Assembly (NCBI RefSeq): GCF_001748365.1
Contig: NZ_BDHH01000019.1
Location: 61-64,060 of the forward strand
Source of the DNA: Fusibacter sp. 3D3
GTDB taxonomy: Bacteria; Bacillota; Clostridia; Peptostreptococcales; Acidaminobacteraceae
Direction: 5' to 3'
DNA length: 64,000 nucleotides
Shown here: piece after piece, positions 43,128-53,389 of the stretch
Position numbering within the stretch: the stretch's first letter is position 1
Layout: each line of letters opens with the position of its first letter
Program-made: the position numbers and the translations under genes
Notes under the pieces: model-generated
Seen by the model: only the letters and a program-made list of their open reading frames with translations
What the model was told of the DNA's origin: nothing
Databases searched by the model: none

Positions 43128-45110
43128 ATGAGTTATATTAAGTTAAAACCTGATATTTTTCATGTCGGGGATATTGAGTCGCATAATGGTTTGGATTGTA
43201 ATCCCTACTTGCTAATAGACGGAGCCGAAGCAGTTTTATTTGATCCCGGATCCAAGCTGGACTTTGAACAAGTTCTAGAGAATATTACAGCTTTGGTTTC
43301 GCTGGACCAAATTAAGTATGTTGTGGTACATCACCAAGATCCCGACTTTTGTTCTCAGATTCCACTCCTTGAAGAGGTTGGGCTTAAGGCACAGGTGGTG
43401 ACTTCATGGCGAACCATGACGCTTATTCAATACTATGATATCAAATCACCTTATTATCTAATAGAAGAACATGAAAACCGATTAACTTTCGGAAATAACA
43501 GGGTAGTAGAATTTATTCTAACGCCTTACTTGCATTTTGCAGGCGCCTTTGCAAGCTATGATCGCGTTAATAAAACACTTTTTTCAAGTGATTTGTTTGG
43601 TGCTTTCAGTTACAATAGGACCCTTTATGCAGATAAAAATTATATGGGAAAAATGTTGACTTTTCACGAACACTACATGCCTTCTAACTCGGTACTTAGG
43701 CCTGTAATGGATACATTGATGCTCTATGATATCCAATTGATATTGCCACAACATGGTTCAATTATAAGAGAGAATGTTAGAAGTTACATGGTAGCACTTA
43801 GAACCTTAGAATGCGGTACACTTCTAAGTCCTATTAAAAAAAATCTTATGGAAGCGGGCGGTTATTTAATTGTTTTTAATGATATTTATCAACGGTTGAT
43901 TACGCTTTATCCTCCAAATGAAGTTCAGGCGGTTTATGAAAGTTTAAACGAGATCGCCTTAAATGAATACGGTGAAATCATTTCATATAGTGGCGATCCA
44001 AATTTGGTATGGAATTTGATTTTTGAAAGCATCCAAGAAATGAGGGGCATGAGGTGGTTAACTGTAATAGAACCTTTTGTTCGAAATCTATGTGCGATTT
44101 ATGATCTTGAAGTGCCAGAGATTATGTCTCATAGTTTAGCGGAAGTAGATGCTCAGAATAGAAAATTGATGGAGATTAATCAGTCCTTAGATCAGACCAT
44201 TAAAACCGTCAATGAAAAACTTGTGAAGTGCCCTATAACAGGTCTTTTTAACGAGCGTTTTTTAGTGACACTCTTACTTGAAGAGTTAAATGTAGAAGAT
44301 TGGAGAGATGTGGGGGCTGTTATCTGCATTAGTATTGATGATTTTTCAAAATATATATTAAAATATGGTGCAGAAGAAGAAAGTGCCGTGCTTATCAATA
44401 TGGCCTATATGCTAAAAGAAAAGTTTGGAGAACAGTCTATTTTCAAACTTGAAGAAACGGATTTCGGGCTTTATTTAAAAGGCTATGATACTTCAACCCT
44501 AATTAATTTAGTAGAAAATTTTAGAAATGAAATGGAATCCAGCGACCATTTTCTAGGTAAACTAACGGTTTCAATAGGTGCCGCTTTTCCAAAAGAAGTT
44601 GATTTGGATGCTGTTTCATATGAAATTACTGTCAAAAATTATATGGAACGTGCTTTGAATCGATTAAGAATCGCAAAGGTAAAAGGTAAAAATTATTTTT
44701 GCCATAGTGGTGAGGCATCTAGTGATGTAATTCAAGCACATAAAATTTTATTGGTAGATTCTGATATTACTAATTTGGAAGTATTGAAGAACTTCATCAG
44801 TGAGCTCAATATTGAAGTGCTCACTGCAAGTGATTGTATTATAGGGCTTGAACTTGCAAAAATCCATCTGCCTAAGTTAATTATTTCCGATATCATTTTA
44901 GATAAGATGGATGGGTTTATATTGAGAGAGGAATTACAAAAGAGTTCAAAAACTAAAAATATGGATATGATCTATTTATCACATCAAAAGGATGAGGAAA
45001 GTGTTAACAGGGCACTTGAGCTTGGTGTAATTCATTATATTAAGAAACCGTATCTACTGTCAGAGCTTATCGGAATAGTTCATAAGAAATCGAAAGGATT
45101 GAGGGAATGA
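43128..45110 (+). CDS. ODP-type metallo-beta-lactamase / degenerate GGDEF / receiver fusion
   Basis: 660 residues. The N-terminal half (about 1-250) is a metallo-beta-lactamase fold of the ODP/flavodiiron type; its metal loop reads HHQDPDFC (about 68), and an LPQHG strand occurs near 200. Related ODP proteins bind diiron and sense oxygen. A GGDEF-like domain (about 365-530) has lost the GGDEF residues (LEETDFGLYLKG), so it is probably a binding domain instead of an enzyme. The C-terminal receiver (about 538-658) has the phospho-Asp near 588 (LIISDIILDK) and YIKKPY. The stop overlaps the start of the glycosyltransferase gene (ATGA). It looks like the control protein of the synthase. Confidence 0.85.
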   Translation: MSYIKLKPDIFHVGDIESHNGLDCNPYLLIDGAEAVLFDPGSKLDFEQVLENITALVSLDQIKYVVVHHQDPDFCSQIPLLEEVGLKAQVVTSWRTMTLIQYYDIKSPYYLIEEHENRLTFGNNRVVEFILTPYLHFAGAFASYDRVNKTLFSSDLFGAFSYNRTLYADKNYMGKMLTFHEHYMPSNSVLRPVMDTLMLYDIQLILPQHGSIIRENVRSYMVALRTLECGTLLSPIKKNLMEAGGYLIVFNDIYQRLITLYPPNEVQAVYESLNEIALNEYGEIISYSGDPNLVWNLIFESIQEMRGMRWLTVIEPFVRNLCAIYDLEVPEIMSHSLAEVDAQNRKLMEINQSLDQTIKTVNEKLVKCPITGLFNERFLVTLLLEELNVEDWRDVGAVICISIDDFSKYILKYGAEEESAVLINMAYMLKEKFGEQSIFKLEETDFGLYLKGYDTSTLINLVENFRNEMESSDHFLGKLTVSIGAAFPKEVDLDAVSYEITVKNYMERALNRLRIAKVKGKNYFCHSGEASSDVIQAHKILLVDSDITNLEVLKNFISELNIEVLTASDCIIGLELAKIHLPKLIISDIILDKMDGFILREELQKSSKTKNMDMIYLSHQKDEESVNRALELGVIHYIKKPYLLSELIGIVHKKSKGLRE

Positions 45111-48007
45111 GCATTCATATAAATGGCTTAATTGTATTGATGCTCATCATTTTCTATTTGATTGTAGTATTGCTGATGAGGATCATAGGCAATAAGTTTT
45201 CAAGTTTAGAAGAAATTTATACAAGAAACAATAGAAGATTGGCAACCATTTTATCACTTGTGGATCACTCCTTCGTGGGCACCTTTGATTCGTTGCGCGA
45301 AATTAAGGAAATTAAACAAAACTTGATTATGGAAGATTTAGAACATCATCTTCAAAGCAAAGCGTTGATCAAAATTGAGAAAGTGGAAATAAAAAAACTA
45401 AAATCGTTCAATAAAACCAGACGTAAAGAAGCTTGCACTTATTTGGGGATCATTGGCAGTGAAAAAGCCAGACTTTCGCTTGAAAAAGCACTTTTAGGAG
45501 AAAAGGATTATGCTGTAAAAATATATATTTCAAATGCACTGACAGATATTCGGAATCCTAAATCTTTAGAGGTGATGATCAAAGCTCTAATTGGGACTCA
45601 TAAATGGTATCGGACAAAGGCAATTTCAAATATTCTTGAATTTGGATTTTTATTTCAGCCACATATGATGGCATTGTTTGAAACGAATGATATTGAATAT
45701 ATTGAGTTAATTCTTAATTATGCGGCAGAGAATTTCAATGAGCAGACAAAACAGTACTTATTCAACTTCGTCAATGCATATGAAGAGAAACATGCAAGTC
45801 TTAGAGCATATTATTTAAGGCTTTTTAAAACCAATAAAACTCAATATAAAATCAGTTATCTAGATGAGGACTTTGACAAGTTACTGACGTTGACCTGTAA
45901 AACGATATCCAATTTTTACTTTGTTGATTTTATGGACATTCAGTATTATGAGCATATGAATCCAATTATAAAAAATAATGCCTTCTGGGCACTTTCAAAA
46001 GTAAATAGTACAAATCATTTTAAAATATTATTAGCGCATTTAAAGGAGAATGATTTTGAAAAGACATTGATAGCGGTTATTACAAAAATGATCGAAAAAA
46101 ATCCAAGATTTCTATATGTATTAGAAGATGCCTTTTTTACAGAAACAGACGATCATATTAAACAGCGGATGTCTCAAATTTTTTCGAATAGAATTGAATA
46201 CTATATTTTAAAACTGAATAGCAAGCAATCACATCGTGAAGCAAAAATTTTAGGTGAGATTATATCAAATGGGAAAATTAACGAGCTCATTGGTTTTATG
46301 AACTTAAATAAGAATCTTGATCTTGAAAACAAACTTTTAGAAATTCTTAAATCCAAAGTAAATCCCGAATCTTCGATTGGTCTAGAATTAAGACGGTATT
46401 TAGATAATAGATTAATTGCAAAATGGGGTACAGATCCCCTTGAAGTGGTTAAAGAATCTAAAATCCACTTGAAGGATAAAAAATTGGTTAAAGTGGTCTT
46501 GTTTTTTACTGCACTTGGAATTCTGACTTACCCAGTTGTATTTTTTTTAAGATTTCAAAATGAAATGGGTGTTGAGACACCAAGATTTATTTTAAAGCGG
46601 TATGTAATTGATTTTAATTATACACTTGCTTATTATTCAGTAGCAATCAATGTTTCTTATTTAATGCTCATGTGTTTATCTTATATCAATGTAAGAAAGC
46701 AAGCTAAGCTTTGGAATTTCAAAAATATATCTATGCTTTTTAGAAATAAGATGATCCCGTCCATATCCATTATTGCACCTGCTTTTAATGAAGAAAAGTC
46801 TATTGTTTCAAGTGTACGCTCTCTTTTGAATCTAAAATACCCAGATTATGAGTTGATTGTGGTCAATGATGGGAGCAAGGATGAAACGCTTTCCAGATTG
46901 ATTGAAGCGTTTAAATTGATACGTGTGGACTATCAATATCAAATGAGTTTAGATACCGTACCGATTAGAGGAATCTATCGAAATCCTTCATTGCCCAAAC
47001 TTATCATCATTGATAAGAGTAATGGAGGGAAGGCAGATGCTTTAAATGCAGGTATAAATGTTGCCAATAAAGAATATTTCTGTGGCATTGATGCGGATTC
47101 TTTATTGGAACCTGAAGCACTTTTGAGACTGGCGTCGTTAACAATAGATGAAAGTAAAGAAACACCTGCACTCGGAGGGAATGTATGTCCTATTAACAGT
47201 TGTAAAGTGGACAAGGGCTTAATTACAGATGTAGTCTTACCTAAAAATCATTTGGCAAGATTTCAGACGATTGAATATATGAGAGCATTCATGGCAGGTA
47301 GATTAGGCTGGCAGCAAATGAACAGTTTGCTTATCATCTCTGGGGCATTTGGTCTGTTCAGGAAGGATCGCGTGATCTCAGTCGGTGGTTATTTAACCAC
47401 AAGAGGCAAGTATAAAAAGGATACCGTGGGCGAGGATATGGAAATTGTCGTCAGAATTAGTCGAATGATGCGGGAGCGCAATCTGAAATATAAGATTTTG
47501 TATGCCTTTAACGCAAATTGCTGGACGGAAGTTCCAGAAGATCTGAAAAGTTTGAGAAATCAAAGATTTAGATGGCATAGGGGATTGATTGATATATTAT
47601 ATTTTCATAGAAAGATGATGTTCAATAGGCGCTATGGGCGCACAGGTCTTTTTGTTTTGCCCTATTATCTCATCTTTGAAGCCATAGGACCGATGATTGA
47701 AATACAAGGTTACATTATGGTTTTTATAGCGGCTATTTTAGGAATCCTCGATGAGAAAATTGCGTTACTCTTATTTTCAGCTACGGTTCTGTTAGGGGTC
47801 TTGGTGTCTATAACGGCATTATTGATCGCAGAGCGAGAAGAACAAATTTATAAGTTTAAGGATATTATGAAATTGCTGTTCTACGCAATAATAGAGAATT
47901 TTGGACCTCGCCAAATGTTTAGTTTTTGGCGTATACAAGGGCAATTTCATACTATATTTGGTCAATCTGGATGGGGGAAAATCAAAAGAAAGGGGATTGA
48001 TTCATGA
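45107..48007 (+). CDS. HEAT-repeat processive glycosyltransferase (GT2, cellulose/poly-GlcNAc synthase-like)
   Basis: 966 residues. A transmembrane helix (about 8-27) and a long HEAT-like helical repeat region (about 60-440) precede two helices (about 460-530). The GT2 catalytic domain follows (about 551-840) with NDGSKDET, DADS (about 661), VGEDMEI (about 774) and QRFRW (about 818). The QxxRW box marks processive synthases. Further transmembrane helices close the protein. No PilZ domain is present, so activation would have to come from the HEAT region or the ODP fusion. It shares ATGA overlaps with both neighbours, so all three are translated together. Confidence 0.92.
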   Translation: MSIHINGLIVLMLIIFYLIVVLLMRIIGNKFSSLEEIYTRNNRRLATILSLVDHSFVGTFDSLREIKEIKQNLIMEDLEHHLQSKALIKIEKVEIKKLKSFNKTRRKEACTYLGIIGSEKARLSLEKALLGEKDYAVKIYISNALTDIRNPKSLEVMIKALIGTHKWYRTKAISNILEFGFLFQPHMMALFETNDIEYIELILNYAAENFNEQTKQYLFNFVNAYEEKHASLRAYYLRLFKTNKTQYKISYLDEDFDKLLTLTCKTISNFYFVDFMDIQYYEHMNPIIKNNAFWALSKVNSTNHFKILLAHLKENDFEKTLIAVITKMIEKNPRFLYVLEDAFFTETDDHIKQRMSQIFSNRIEYYILKLNSKQSHREAKILGEIISNGKINELIGFMNLNKNLDLENKLLEILKSKVNPESSIGLELRRYLDNRLIAKWGTDPLEVVKESKIHLKDKKLVKVVLFFTALGILTYPVVFFLRFQNEMGVETPRFILKRYVIDFNYTLAYYSVAINVSYLMLMCLSYINVRKQAKLWNFKNISMLFRNKMIPSISIIAPAFNEEKSIVSSVRSLLNLKYPDYELIVVNDGSKDETLSRLIEAFKLIRVDYQYQMSLDTVPIRGIYRNPSLPKLIIIDKSNGGKADALNAGINVANKEYFCGIDADSLLEPEALLRLASLTIDESKETPALGGNVCPINSCKVDKGLITDVVLPKNHLARFQTIEYMRAFMAGRLGWQQMNSLLIISGAFGLFRKDRVISVGGYLTTRGKYKKDTVGEDMEIVVRISRMMRERNLKYKILYAFNANCWTEVPEDLKSLRNQRFRWHRGLIDILYFHRKMMFNRRYGRTGLFVLPYYLIFEAIGPMIEIQGYIMVFIAAILGILDEKIALLLFSATVLLGVLVSITALLIAEREEQIYKFKDIMKLLFYAIIENFGPRQMFSFWRIQGQFHTIFGQSGWGKIKRKGIDS

Positions 48008-50880
48008 AATATAAGTGGATTTCACGTGCTGCAAAAGGATTTGTATTTCTGATTACAATCGCGATCATTTTATTGCTTGTTATACCTCACATAACTTTCC
48101 GCAACAAACCGAGTTCAAATATCACGATGAAACAATACGATGATGGCAGTGAATCAATAAAATGGTTATCAGATCATTTTAAAATTGAAGAGAGTGATGA
48201 TCAAATTGTCCCCAGAATTTTATTAATTAATGATTCACATTTTCTGGAGCTGCCGGATAGTTATGAAATCAGTCGTAATATCGTTGTATTTGAAGCACTT
48301 TATCAAAAAGTGAACGAAAGTAAATATTTATCTGAGAAGCTTAATTATTTAACAGGTGTAACAAGCAGCCCCTATGTGGGGAAAACCTATCAGGATTTGA
48401 GTGATATTGAAAGTATTCCTATTCAAATAATGAATATATATCATAAAAACTATGGTGAGAAGTGGCCTTTTTATGGGGAAGGAATTGTCATCAGTAGCCT
48501 AGATGACGTTATTGTGCTGGTTAAAGGCAAAGATTATAGAGGTTCACTAACTGTTAATTCACTAGAAATTGGAAGTGAAACGAAAATACCTTTTTATGGT
48601 GTCTTTGAAATAACAGAAAGTGAATCCCCAAGCCTCGCTACGTTTAATTTAAAAACAACGTCTAAAGGTGATGAAAAACTAGAGCAATATCATATAAAAA
48701 ACAGTTTCCCAGCAGTTTATAAAATTAAAAGAAATTACTATGAAGGCTATTATTTGGCGGGACAATTCACGAAAAACTCAACCCTTGTAACGGCAAAATA
48801 TGATCTTATTGTACCTATGATGCAACGTAAGATAATTTATGAAAAATTCGCTGAAGAACAGATTTTTTGGCAATTTACAATCCCTTTTTTTAAACATATT
48901 ATGAAAAATGCCGAAAATGATGTGGCTATTGTCAAATCAACAACTTCAAATTTCTCAGTTAAAGACAAATTTATATTCAAGAAATCTGAGGCAGGGGAGT
49001 TGCACCCTTTTTTTATAAAGGGCATTAATTTGGGTGCAGCACTTCCTGGTAAATTTTTTACAGAGTTTCCACAAGATAAAGCAACGTATCTTAATTGGTT
49101 AAATCAGATGGAAGGACTCCATATTAACACCATCAGAGTTTATACGCTTTTACCGCCAAGTTTCTATCAGGCACTTTATGAATATAACCAAAAGGCTAGG
49201 GAACCTCTTTATCTCCTACAAGAAATTTGGCCTGAAGAAAATCCAGAGGATTTGAATTATTTGGGGGAGCAGTATAACCAAATTTATAGACAAGAAATTG
49301 AATATGCCGTTCACGCGATTCATGGAAATATTGAAATTCCTGTGAGAGATTACAGAGCATATGGTCTTTATGCATATGATGTTTCGCCCTATCTTTTAGG
49401 TTATTTGGTAGGAAGAGAAATGGAACCAGAAGAAGTAATAGAAACGAACAAGCTGAATGAAGGTTATGAATTTCAGGGACAATTTTTTTACGCCGAACGA
49501 AATGCATCTCCTACGGAATCATGGTTAGCGGCATCCTGTGATTACGCTTTAAGTATTGAATCAGATTTTTACCAGGGCAACCCAATTATAGGAATTGTGA
49601 ATTGGCCAACATTAGATGCACTCAATCATGATAGTGAGTGGAATGAAGCGGGTTACAAGAATTTACAGTTTAATGATAAGGTATCAGTGGATATTGATCG
49701 AATTGGAGTTCATAGAGAACGTGTCAATGGTTTTGTGGGGGCGTATCACATTTACCCCAACTACCCCAATTTTATGAATAATGAACAAGCATATGCAGCC
49801 TATCGTGATGGTGAGGGTGTCTTTAGATATGGCGGATACCTTAAAGCGTTTATGAATCAAAATCATCGTTATCCTGCTATTGTTGCAGAATATGGTATAT
49901 CAACAAGTCAAATAACGGCACATTATAATCCAGATGGGTTAGATCATGGTGGCTTATCAGAAGATGAGCAGGCAAGTTTCATTATACGCATGACTCAAGC
50001 GATTAAAGCTGAAAACTATTCTGGTGCTATTATTTTTGAATGGATGGATGAATGGGCAAAGAAGACTTGGACTACAGAATTCTATATGATTCCATATGAG
50101 AGACAAGTTCTTTGGCACAATGTGCTTGATCCTGAACAGAATTATGGCTTGCTTGCAATTGAAGCCAAAATACCCGAATACAAAGAGATATTTAAAAGCA
50201 ATAGTCCCTATTTAGATCTTGATTCTGTGGCGTCGAGTCAAAATGCCTCCTATATTTATCTGAAACTTCAGTTTAAGAGCAAACTTGATTTAAGGCAAGG
50301 TCTAAAAGTTGCCTTTGATCTCAATGTTGAATCTGATGAGGATAACCATAGTGAAAACAGTTTTGAATATATTTTAGAAGTGGATGAATCTCCAAAATTA
50401 CGAGTAGTTCCAAGCTATAATTGGATTAATGGACATTATAAATCTTCAGTGGAGAGCTTTGATATATTTGAAAACCTGACTCAGCTGGTCAATCCCGAAA
50501 ATACAGATAAAGACGGTACTTTTACACCAGCCTTAACTGTGGATTTAAGTCAATTAAACATAGGTGATTTAGAAGTGCCTCAGAATAATATATGGATAGA
50601 GGGGCAGCAGGTTACAATCAGAATTCCATATGGGTTATTGGGATTCTCAGATCCATCATCAAGGTCAATACTTTGGGATTCGAGGATTTTCATCCCCAAC
50701 CAAAAGGATCAAATCGAAACCGCTCAAATCGAAAGTATAGGTTTGAGGATTATGAAAGATCAAATGCGATCTGTTGATGTTATTTTACCTCTTGAATCAT
50801 GGGAAATCCCAATGTACGATACGCGTTTAAAACGAGGTTTCGGGGCTATAGGCGAATACTTTAAAAATATTGAGAAGTGA
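48004..50880 (+). CDS. Membrane-anchored glycoside-hydrolase-like protein
   Basis: 958 residues. One N-terminal transmembrane anchor (about 10-28) is followed by a beta-rich domain (about 60-320). A TIM-barrel-like segment spans about 325-720, with INLGAALPGKF, NTIRVYTLLPPSFYQ, IVAEYGIS and IFEWMDEWAKKTW. The Glu residues in AEYG and FEWMDEW are placed like the acid-base and nucleophile of clan A glycosidases. A jelly-roll-like C-terminal domain follows (about 740-958). Together with the synthase, it may trim or release the polymer at the cell surface. A precise glycosidase family is not assignable by eye. Confidence 0.75.
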   Translation: MKYKWISRAAKGFVFLITIAIILLLVIPHITFRNKPSSNITMKQYDDGSESIKWLSDHFKIEESDDQIVPRILLINDSHFLELPDSYEISRNIVVFEALYQKVNESKYLSEKLNYLTGVTSSPYVGKTYQDLSDIESIPIQIMNIYHKNYGEKWPFYGEGIVISSLDDVIVLVKGKDYRGSLTVNSLEIGSETKIPFYGVFEITESESPSLATFNLKTTSKGDEKLEQYHIKNSFPAVYKIKRNYYEGYYLAGQFTKNSTLVTAKYDLIVPMMQRKIIYEKFAEEQIFWQFTIPFFKHIMKNAENDVAIVKSTTSNFSVKDKFIFKKSEAGELHPFFIKGINLGAALPGKFFTEFPQDKATYLNWLNQMEGLHINTIRVYTLLPPSFYQALYEYNQKAREPLYLLQEIWPEENPEDLNYLGEQYNQIYRQEIEYAVHAIHGNIEIPVRDYRAYGLYAYDVSPYLLGYLVGREMEPEEVIETNKLNEGYEFQGQFFYAERNASPTESWLAASCDYALSIESDFYQGNPIIGIVNWPTLDALNHDSEWNEAGYKNLQFNDKVSVDIDRIGVHRERVNGFVGAYHIYPNYPNFMNNEQAYAAYRDGEGVFRYGGYLKAFMNQNHRYPAIVAEYGISTSQITAHYNPDGLDHGGLSEDEQASFIIRMTQAIKAENYSGAIIFEWMDEWAKKTWTTEFYMIPYERQVLWHNVLDPEQNYGLLAIEAKIPEYKEIFKSNSPYLDLDSVASSQNASYIYLKLQFKSKLDLRQGLKVAFDLNVESDEDNHSENSFEYILEVDESPKLRVVPSYNWINGHYKSSVESFDIFENLTQLVNPENTDKDGTFTPALTVDLSQLNIGDLEVPQNNIWIEGQQVTIRIPYGLLGFSDPSSRSILWDSRIFIPNQKDQIETAQIESIGLRIMKDQMRSVDVILPLESWEIPMYDTRLKRGFGAIGEYFKNIEK

Positions 50881-50895
50881 ATTTTTTTTAATTTA

Positions 50896-50945
50896 GGCTA
50901 TGCGAGTAACTTTTTAATTCGTGTTCGTATAGCCTCTATTTTTTT
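50896..50945 (+). terminator. Terminator after the exopolysaccharide genes
   Basis: GGCTATGCGAG pairs with CGTATAGCC, followed by a T-run. Confidence 0.85.
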
Positions 50946-50960
50946 GTAACCCATGTTACT

Positions 50961-50973
50961 GATAATTATTATC
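50961..50973. promoter_or_regulatory. Fur-box-like site upstream of feoA
   Basis: GATAATTATTATC, 12 of 13 positions palindromic and close to the GATAATGATAATCATTATC Fur consensus core. Confidence 0.7.
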
Positions 50974-51003
50974 AATAAAGTATAATGAAATCAGAAAGAA
51001 GTA

Positions 51004-51037
51004 TTGACTCTCTTAAATGAATATGATAATCTTTATC
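51004..51037 (+). promoter_or_regulatory. feoA promoter with overlapping Fur-like box
   Basis: TTGACT (51004-51009) and GATAAT (51025-51030, 15-base spacing). GATAATCTTTATC (51025-51037) overlaps the -10, as expected for iron repression. Confidence 0.6.
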
Positions 51038-51103
51038 AAGTAGAGAACTTTCGGTGTCCTTCGAAAGTACTGATGTTAAGTTATTGAAGAAAGAGGTGAC
51101 GTG

Positions 51104-51319
51104 ATGTTTCTAACAAAAGCCAAAGTTGGGCAAACTGTAAATATTGTGAAGATAGAAGGCAAAGAGAAAAATCAAAAATTCTTGTTTAGTTTGGGGTGCT
51201 TTGAAGGCGAGTCGATCACACTGATCTCAATCTTAGGAGGCAATTATATCGTTAATATTAAAGACGGCAGATATGCCATAGATGAATCTTTAGCAAGATC
51301 AATTGTCATTCAAGTATAA
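51104..51319 (+). CDS. feoA: FeoA SH3-like ferrous iron transport protein
   Basis: A 71-residue FeoA, a small SH3-fold partner of the FeoB transporter (LGCFEGESITLISILGGNYIVNIKDGRYAID). ATG 51104 is used over GTG 51101 for spacing from AGAGGTGA. It is separated from feoB by about 100 bases that contain another Fur-like box. Confidence 0.92.
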   Translation: MFLTKAKVGQTVNIVKIEGKEKNQKFLFSLGCFEGESITLISILGGNYIVNIKDGRYAIDESLARSIVIQV

Positions 51320-51346
51320 TAAGCACTTTTTTTTTACCAATCAAGC

Positions 51347-51360
51347 GATAATGATTATCA
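51347..51360. promoter_or_regulatory. Fur-box-like site between feoA and feoB
   Basis: GATAATGATTATCA, a near-perfect palindrome followed by ATATC, lying 61 bases before the feoB start. It suggests feoB has a separate iron-regulated start as well. Confidence 0.72.
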
Positions 51361-51420
51361 ATATCGCAAAAACTCAAATTAATAAAGAGAAGACTTATTC
51401 AACCAAATAGGAGGGAAACT

Positions 51421-53388
51421 ATGAAAATTGCATTAGCGGGTAATCCAAATTCAGGGAAAACCACGTTGTTCAATGCCATCACAGGTAAAAACGAGTATGT
51501 CGGAAACTGGACAGGTGTTACTGTTGAAAAAAAAGAATCGGATTTAAAGTCACAATATCAGATTAAAGGACAAGCGGTTAAAGTCGTAGATTTGCCTGGT
51601 GCCTATTCAATAGCACCATTTACAGGAGAAGAAGCGATTACGAGAGATTTTGTTTTAAGTGCATCTCCAGATGTGATCATTAACATTGTTGATGCCACTA
51701 ATTTAAGCAGAAGCTTATTTTTCACGACTCAATTGATTGAAATCGGCATTCCTGTCATCATTGCTCTTAATAAAATGGATTTAATTGCTAAAAAAGGAGA
51801 TTATATCGACGTCGTGGGGCTTCAAAAATCACTTAATTGCAAGATTATTGAAACCACAGCAACTTCAGAAAAGGGGTTGAAAAAATTAATTGAAACCGCA
51901 TCTGAAATCAGCGTGAATTCAGCCTTAAAAACCGAATCCAAGAACATCAAAACATTTAATGATGATCAAGTGCGTCAAAAATATATCAATGATCTGGTGA
52001 AACAATTTATCTCTAAAAAAGTCGCATCAAGCCAAGTGACGTTTTCAGATAAAGTGGATCGCATTGTCGCACATAAATATTTGGGTTTGCCGATTTTTTT
52101 CTTAGTGATGTGGGCAGTTTATGCCTTTTCAATTGAAGGGCTAGGCGGTTTCTTATCAGGCTATTTCAATGAGGTTCTCTTTGGAGAGACAATACCTACA
52201 GGGGTAAATCAATTTCTTGAAAGTATTAGTGTGCATCCACTTATGCAAGCGCTTATAGTAGATGGAATCATCGGTGGCGTGGGTGCTGTCATTGGATTCT
52301 TACCCCTCATTATGGTGTTGTTTTTCTGTTTATCACTCCTTGAAGATAGTGGCTATATGGCCAGAGTTGCAGTGGTTATGGATCGCTATCTCAAGAAAAT
52401 TGGACTTTCAGGTAAGTCGATTATACCAATGATCGTAGGCTCTGGTTGTGCGATTCCGGGGGTCATGGCTACAAGAACCATAGAGGATATCAATCAAAAG
52501 CGAATTACGACGATTTTAACACCTTTTGTACCGTGTGGCGCAAAGCTCCCGATTATTGCACTCTTTTCAGTGGCATTTTTTCCTGAATCCAGTTGGGTTG
52601 GACCAAGCATGTATATAATTGCAATTATTATGATTATTATTGGTGGCCTTTTACTTAAAAAACTTTTCGTTTGGGAAAATACAACTCAGTTCATAATGGA
52701 ATTGCCAGAATATAAGATTCCGAGTATTAAATACGCACTTATTCAAATGCTAGATAAGGCAAAAGCATTTATTTATAAAGCGTCCACGATCATTTTGGTC
52801 ATGAATACGCTCGTATGGTTTATGCAAGCGTATGGTTGGAATCTGCAAGCTGTAGATTCTCAAAGCGCTAGTATTTTAGCAGGTGTTGGTTCAGTCATAG
52901 CACCGCTTCTTATTCCACTTGGCTTTGCTGGATGGCAATTAGCAGCAGCTATTATTACGGGGTTTATTGCAAAAGAAAATGTTGTGGCTACTTTTGCGGT
53001 GATTTTAGCAGTTGCAAGTGAAGAAGCGTTGCACATCCCAGGGGGCGTATTAACGCAATTCTTCACACCCGTTACAGCGTATGCCTTTCTTGTATTCAAC
53101 CTGTTCACACCGCCTTGTTTTGCTGCAATAGGGGCAATGAATTCTGAATTGGGGTCAAAAAAGTGGTTGGGAAGAGCTATTGGATTCCAATTAGGGGTAG
53201 GCTACACCTTAGCGTTACTGATTACACAATTTGGAACGCTGCTTGTATACGGTGAGTTTGCGAAAGGTTTTATACCTGCAATGGTTGTTCTTGCAGTGGT
53301 TATTGGTGGCGTTTATGTGGGCGTAAAGCGTGCTGATGTGAAAAGAAGTGAATTGTCGCAATTGAGTGAGATTGGTCAGGAGGCATAA
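51421..53388 (+). CDS. feoB: FeoB ferrous iron transporter
   Basis: A 655-residue FeoB that imports Fe2+. The N-terminal G domain has GNPNSGKT (residues 7-14), the switch segment GNWTGVTVEKKE, DLPGAYS and NKMD. The membrane part (about 215-645) carries two Gate motifs, including SGCAIPGVMATRTI with its conserved Cys, and FVPCGAKLPI. Length is on the short side of the family, as in other Clostridia. It is followed by its small Cys-rich partner. Confidence 0.97.
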   Translation: MKIALAGNPNSGKTTLFNAITGKNEYVGNWTGVTVEKKESDLKSQYQIKGQAVKVVDLPGAYSIAPFTGEEAITRDFVLSASPDVIINIVDATNLSRSLFFTTQLIEIGIPVIIALNKMDLIAKKGDYIDVVGLQKSLNCKIIETTATSEKGLKKLIETASEISVNSALKTESKNIKTFNDDQVRQKYINDLVKQFISKKVASSQVTFSDKVDRIVAHKYLGLPIFFLVMWAVYAFSIEGLGGFLSGYFNEVLFGETIPTGVNQFLESISVHPLMQALIVDGIIGGVGAVIGFLPLIMVLFFCLSLLEDSGYMARVAVVMDRYLKKIGLSGKSIIPMIVGSGCAIPGVMATRTIEDINQKRITTILTPFVPCGAKLPIIALFSVAFFPESSWVGPSMYIIAIIMIIIGGLLLKKLFVWENTTQFIMELPEYKIPSIKYALIQMLDKAKAFIYKASTIILVMNTLVWFMQAYGWNLQAVDSQSASILAGVGSVIAPLLIPLGFAGWQLAAAIITGFIAKENVVATFAVILAVASEEALHIPGGVLTQFFTPVTAYAFLVFNLFTPPCFAAIGAMNSELGSKKWLGRAIGFQLGVGYTLALLITQFGTLLVYGEFAKGFIPAMVVLAVVIGGVYVGVKRADVKRSELSQLSEIGQEA

Positions 53389-53389
53389 T

